DNA of 41,057 nucleotides. Origin: Clostridia bacterium (GTDB lineage: Bacteria > Bacillota > Clostridia > TANB77 > UBA1234). The stretch spans positions 1-41,057 of the forward strand of contig JAFTQC010000039.1 in assembly GCA_017462965.1 (NCBI GenBank). The letters are read 5' to 3'. Below are positions 40,783 through 41,057 of this stretch, in pieces (the stretch's first letter is position 1; each line of letters begins with the position of its first letter). The notes below the pieces were generated by a model that did not search any database, was not told the DNA's origin, and worked only from the letters and a program-made list of their open reading frames with translations. Made by a program: the position numbers and the translations under genes.

Positions 40783-41057
40783 ATGCAAAAAATCAAAAAT
40801 ATTTTAAAAATGATATTATATTTCACCGTGGGATTTTTAGTATTTTCAGGAATAGTGGCATTAGTCGAAATTATATTTTTAAATGTATTAAGTGATACTG
40901 TTCCAACATACATAGAGTTGTTTATTAAAGCTGTTCCTAGGAGCGCAAAAGTATATTGCATAGTTTCTATAGTAGTATTTGTGCTTAATGTTCTATGTAA
41001 CCTAATTTCAATTAAAGTATTAAATGATAAATTGAATAAAGTAAAAAGAGAGGGTGA
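40783..41057 (+). CDS. Two-helix membrane protein, cut by window end
   Basis: ATG 40783 follows GAAAGGAGTG at the end of the LytTR gene. The visible 91 residues have two membrane helices (about 11-37 and 60-80) and a basic end (KLNKVKREG). No stop is reached. The last bases, AGAGAGGGTGA, look like a ribosome site for another gene, so the protein probably ends soon. It fits the membrane partner of LytTR regulators (DUF3021-like) that often restrains the regulator; family assignment is tentative. Confidence 0.65.
   Translation, partial: MQKIKNILKMILYFTVGFLVFSGIVALVEIIFLNVLSDTVPTYIELFIKAVPRSAKVYCIVSIVVFVLNVLCNLISIKVLNDKLNKVKREG

Overview
The window is AT-rich DNA with mostly A/T-ending codons, AGA as the main arginine codon, strong AGGAGG ribosome binding sites and many T-tailed hairpin terminators. 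Together with a der-plsY-gpsA operon, pta-ackA and an archaeal-type short ProS, this points to an uncultured low-GC Bacillota, probably a gut Clostridia. TAA, TAG and TGA all act as stops.

Layout. 1-2.2 kb: three hypothetical genes, one open at the window edge, one with a duplicated domain, one ankyrin-like. 2.4-4.4 kb: a BlaI-type repressor with two palindromic operators and a sensor protein that joins an M56 (BlaR1/MecR1) peptidase to an M23 cell-wall peptidase. 4.4-12.6 kb: accessory genes (small orphan, NERD-HRDC protein, decayed gene, P-loop kinase-like protein, lipoprotein, Tag glycosylase, putative zincin, P-loop protein, a duplicated-domain protein split by a +1 shift). 12.6-14.6 kb: a GC-rich orphan gene and a DUF3137-like membrane protein. 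14.9-20.5 kb: coiled-coil protein, PiT phosphate transporter with its DUF47 partner, acyltransferase 3, aquaporin, a GC-rich small membrane protein, an EamA transporter. 20.5-26.6 kb: der-plsY-gpsA, a 26-residue-repeat protein enclosed by two long palindromes, proS. 26.6-26.95 kb: a candidate type I toxin-antitoxin module. 26.95-30.7 kb: VOC protein (split), cyclophilin, a three-gene ABC exporter whose ATPase has two +1 shifts. 30.7-32.4 kb: RNase P RNA, a small GerQ/LSm-like protein, RluD-type pseudouridine synthase. 32.5-34.5 kb: two GC-rich orphan genes, each with its own promoter and terminator. 34.6-41 kb: pta-ackA, rnr, alr, and a LytTR regulator with a membrane partner cut by the window end.

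The most striking pattern concerns the codon CGG. Reading the AT-rich genes by eye on both strands, I found five in-frame CGG codons: 4456-4454 (minus), 11127, 27173, 28289 and 28299. At the last four the gene can only be read as one protein if the ribosome moves +1, skipping the C and reading the following GGA or GGT as glycine; at 4456 the same skip gives a short, natural-looking C-terminus. Every other CGG trinucleotide I saw in the AT-rich genes is out of frame. The GC-rich orphan genes, by contrast, do use CGG as ordinary arginine. This could be +1 recoding at a near-abandoned codon, context-specific C-insertion mutation, or a sequencing artefact; the sequence alone cannot decide.

A second layer is a set of at least four related intergenic palindromes sharing a GGGAC core, scattered from 14.5 to 40.2 kb, mostly just after genes and often serving as terminators.
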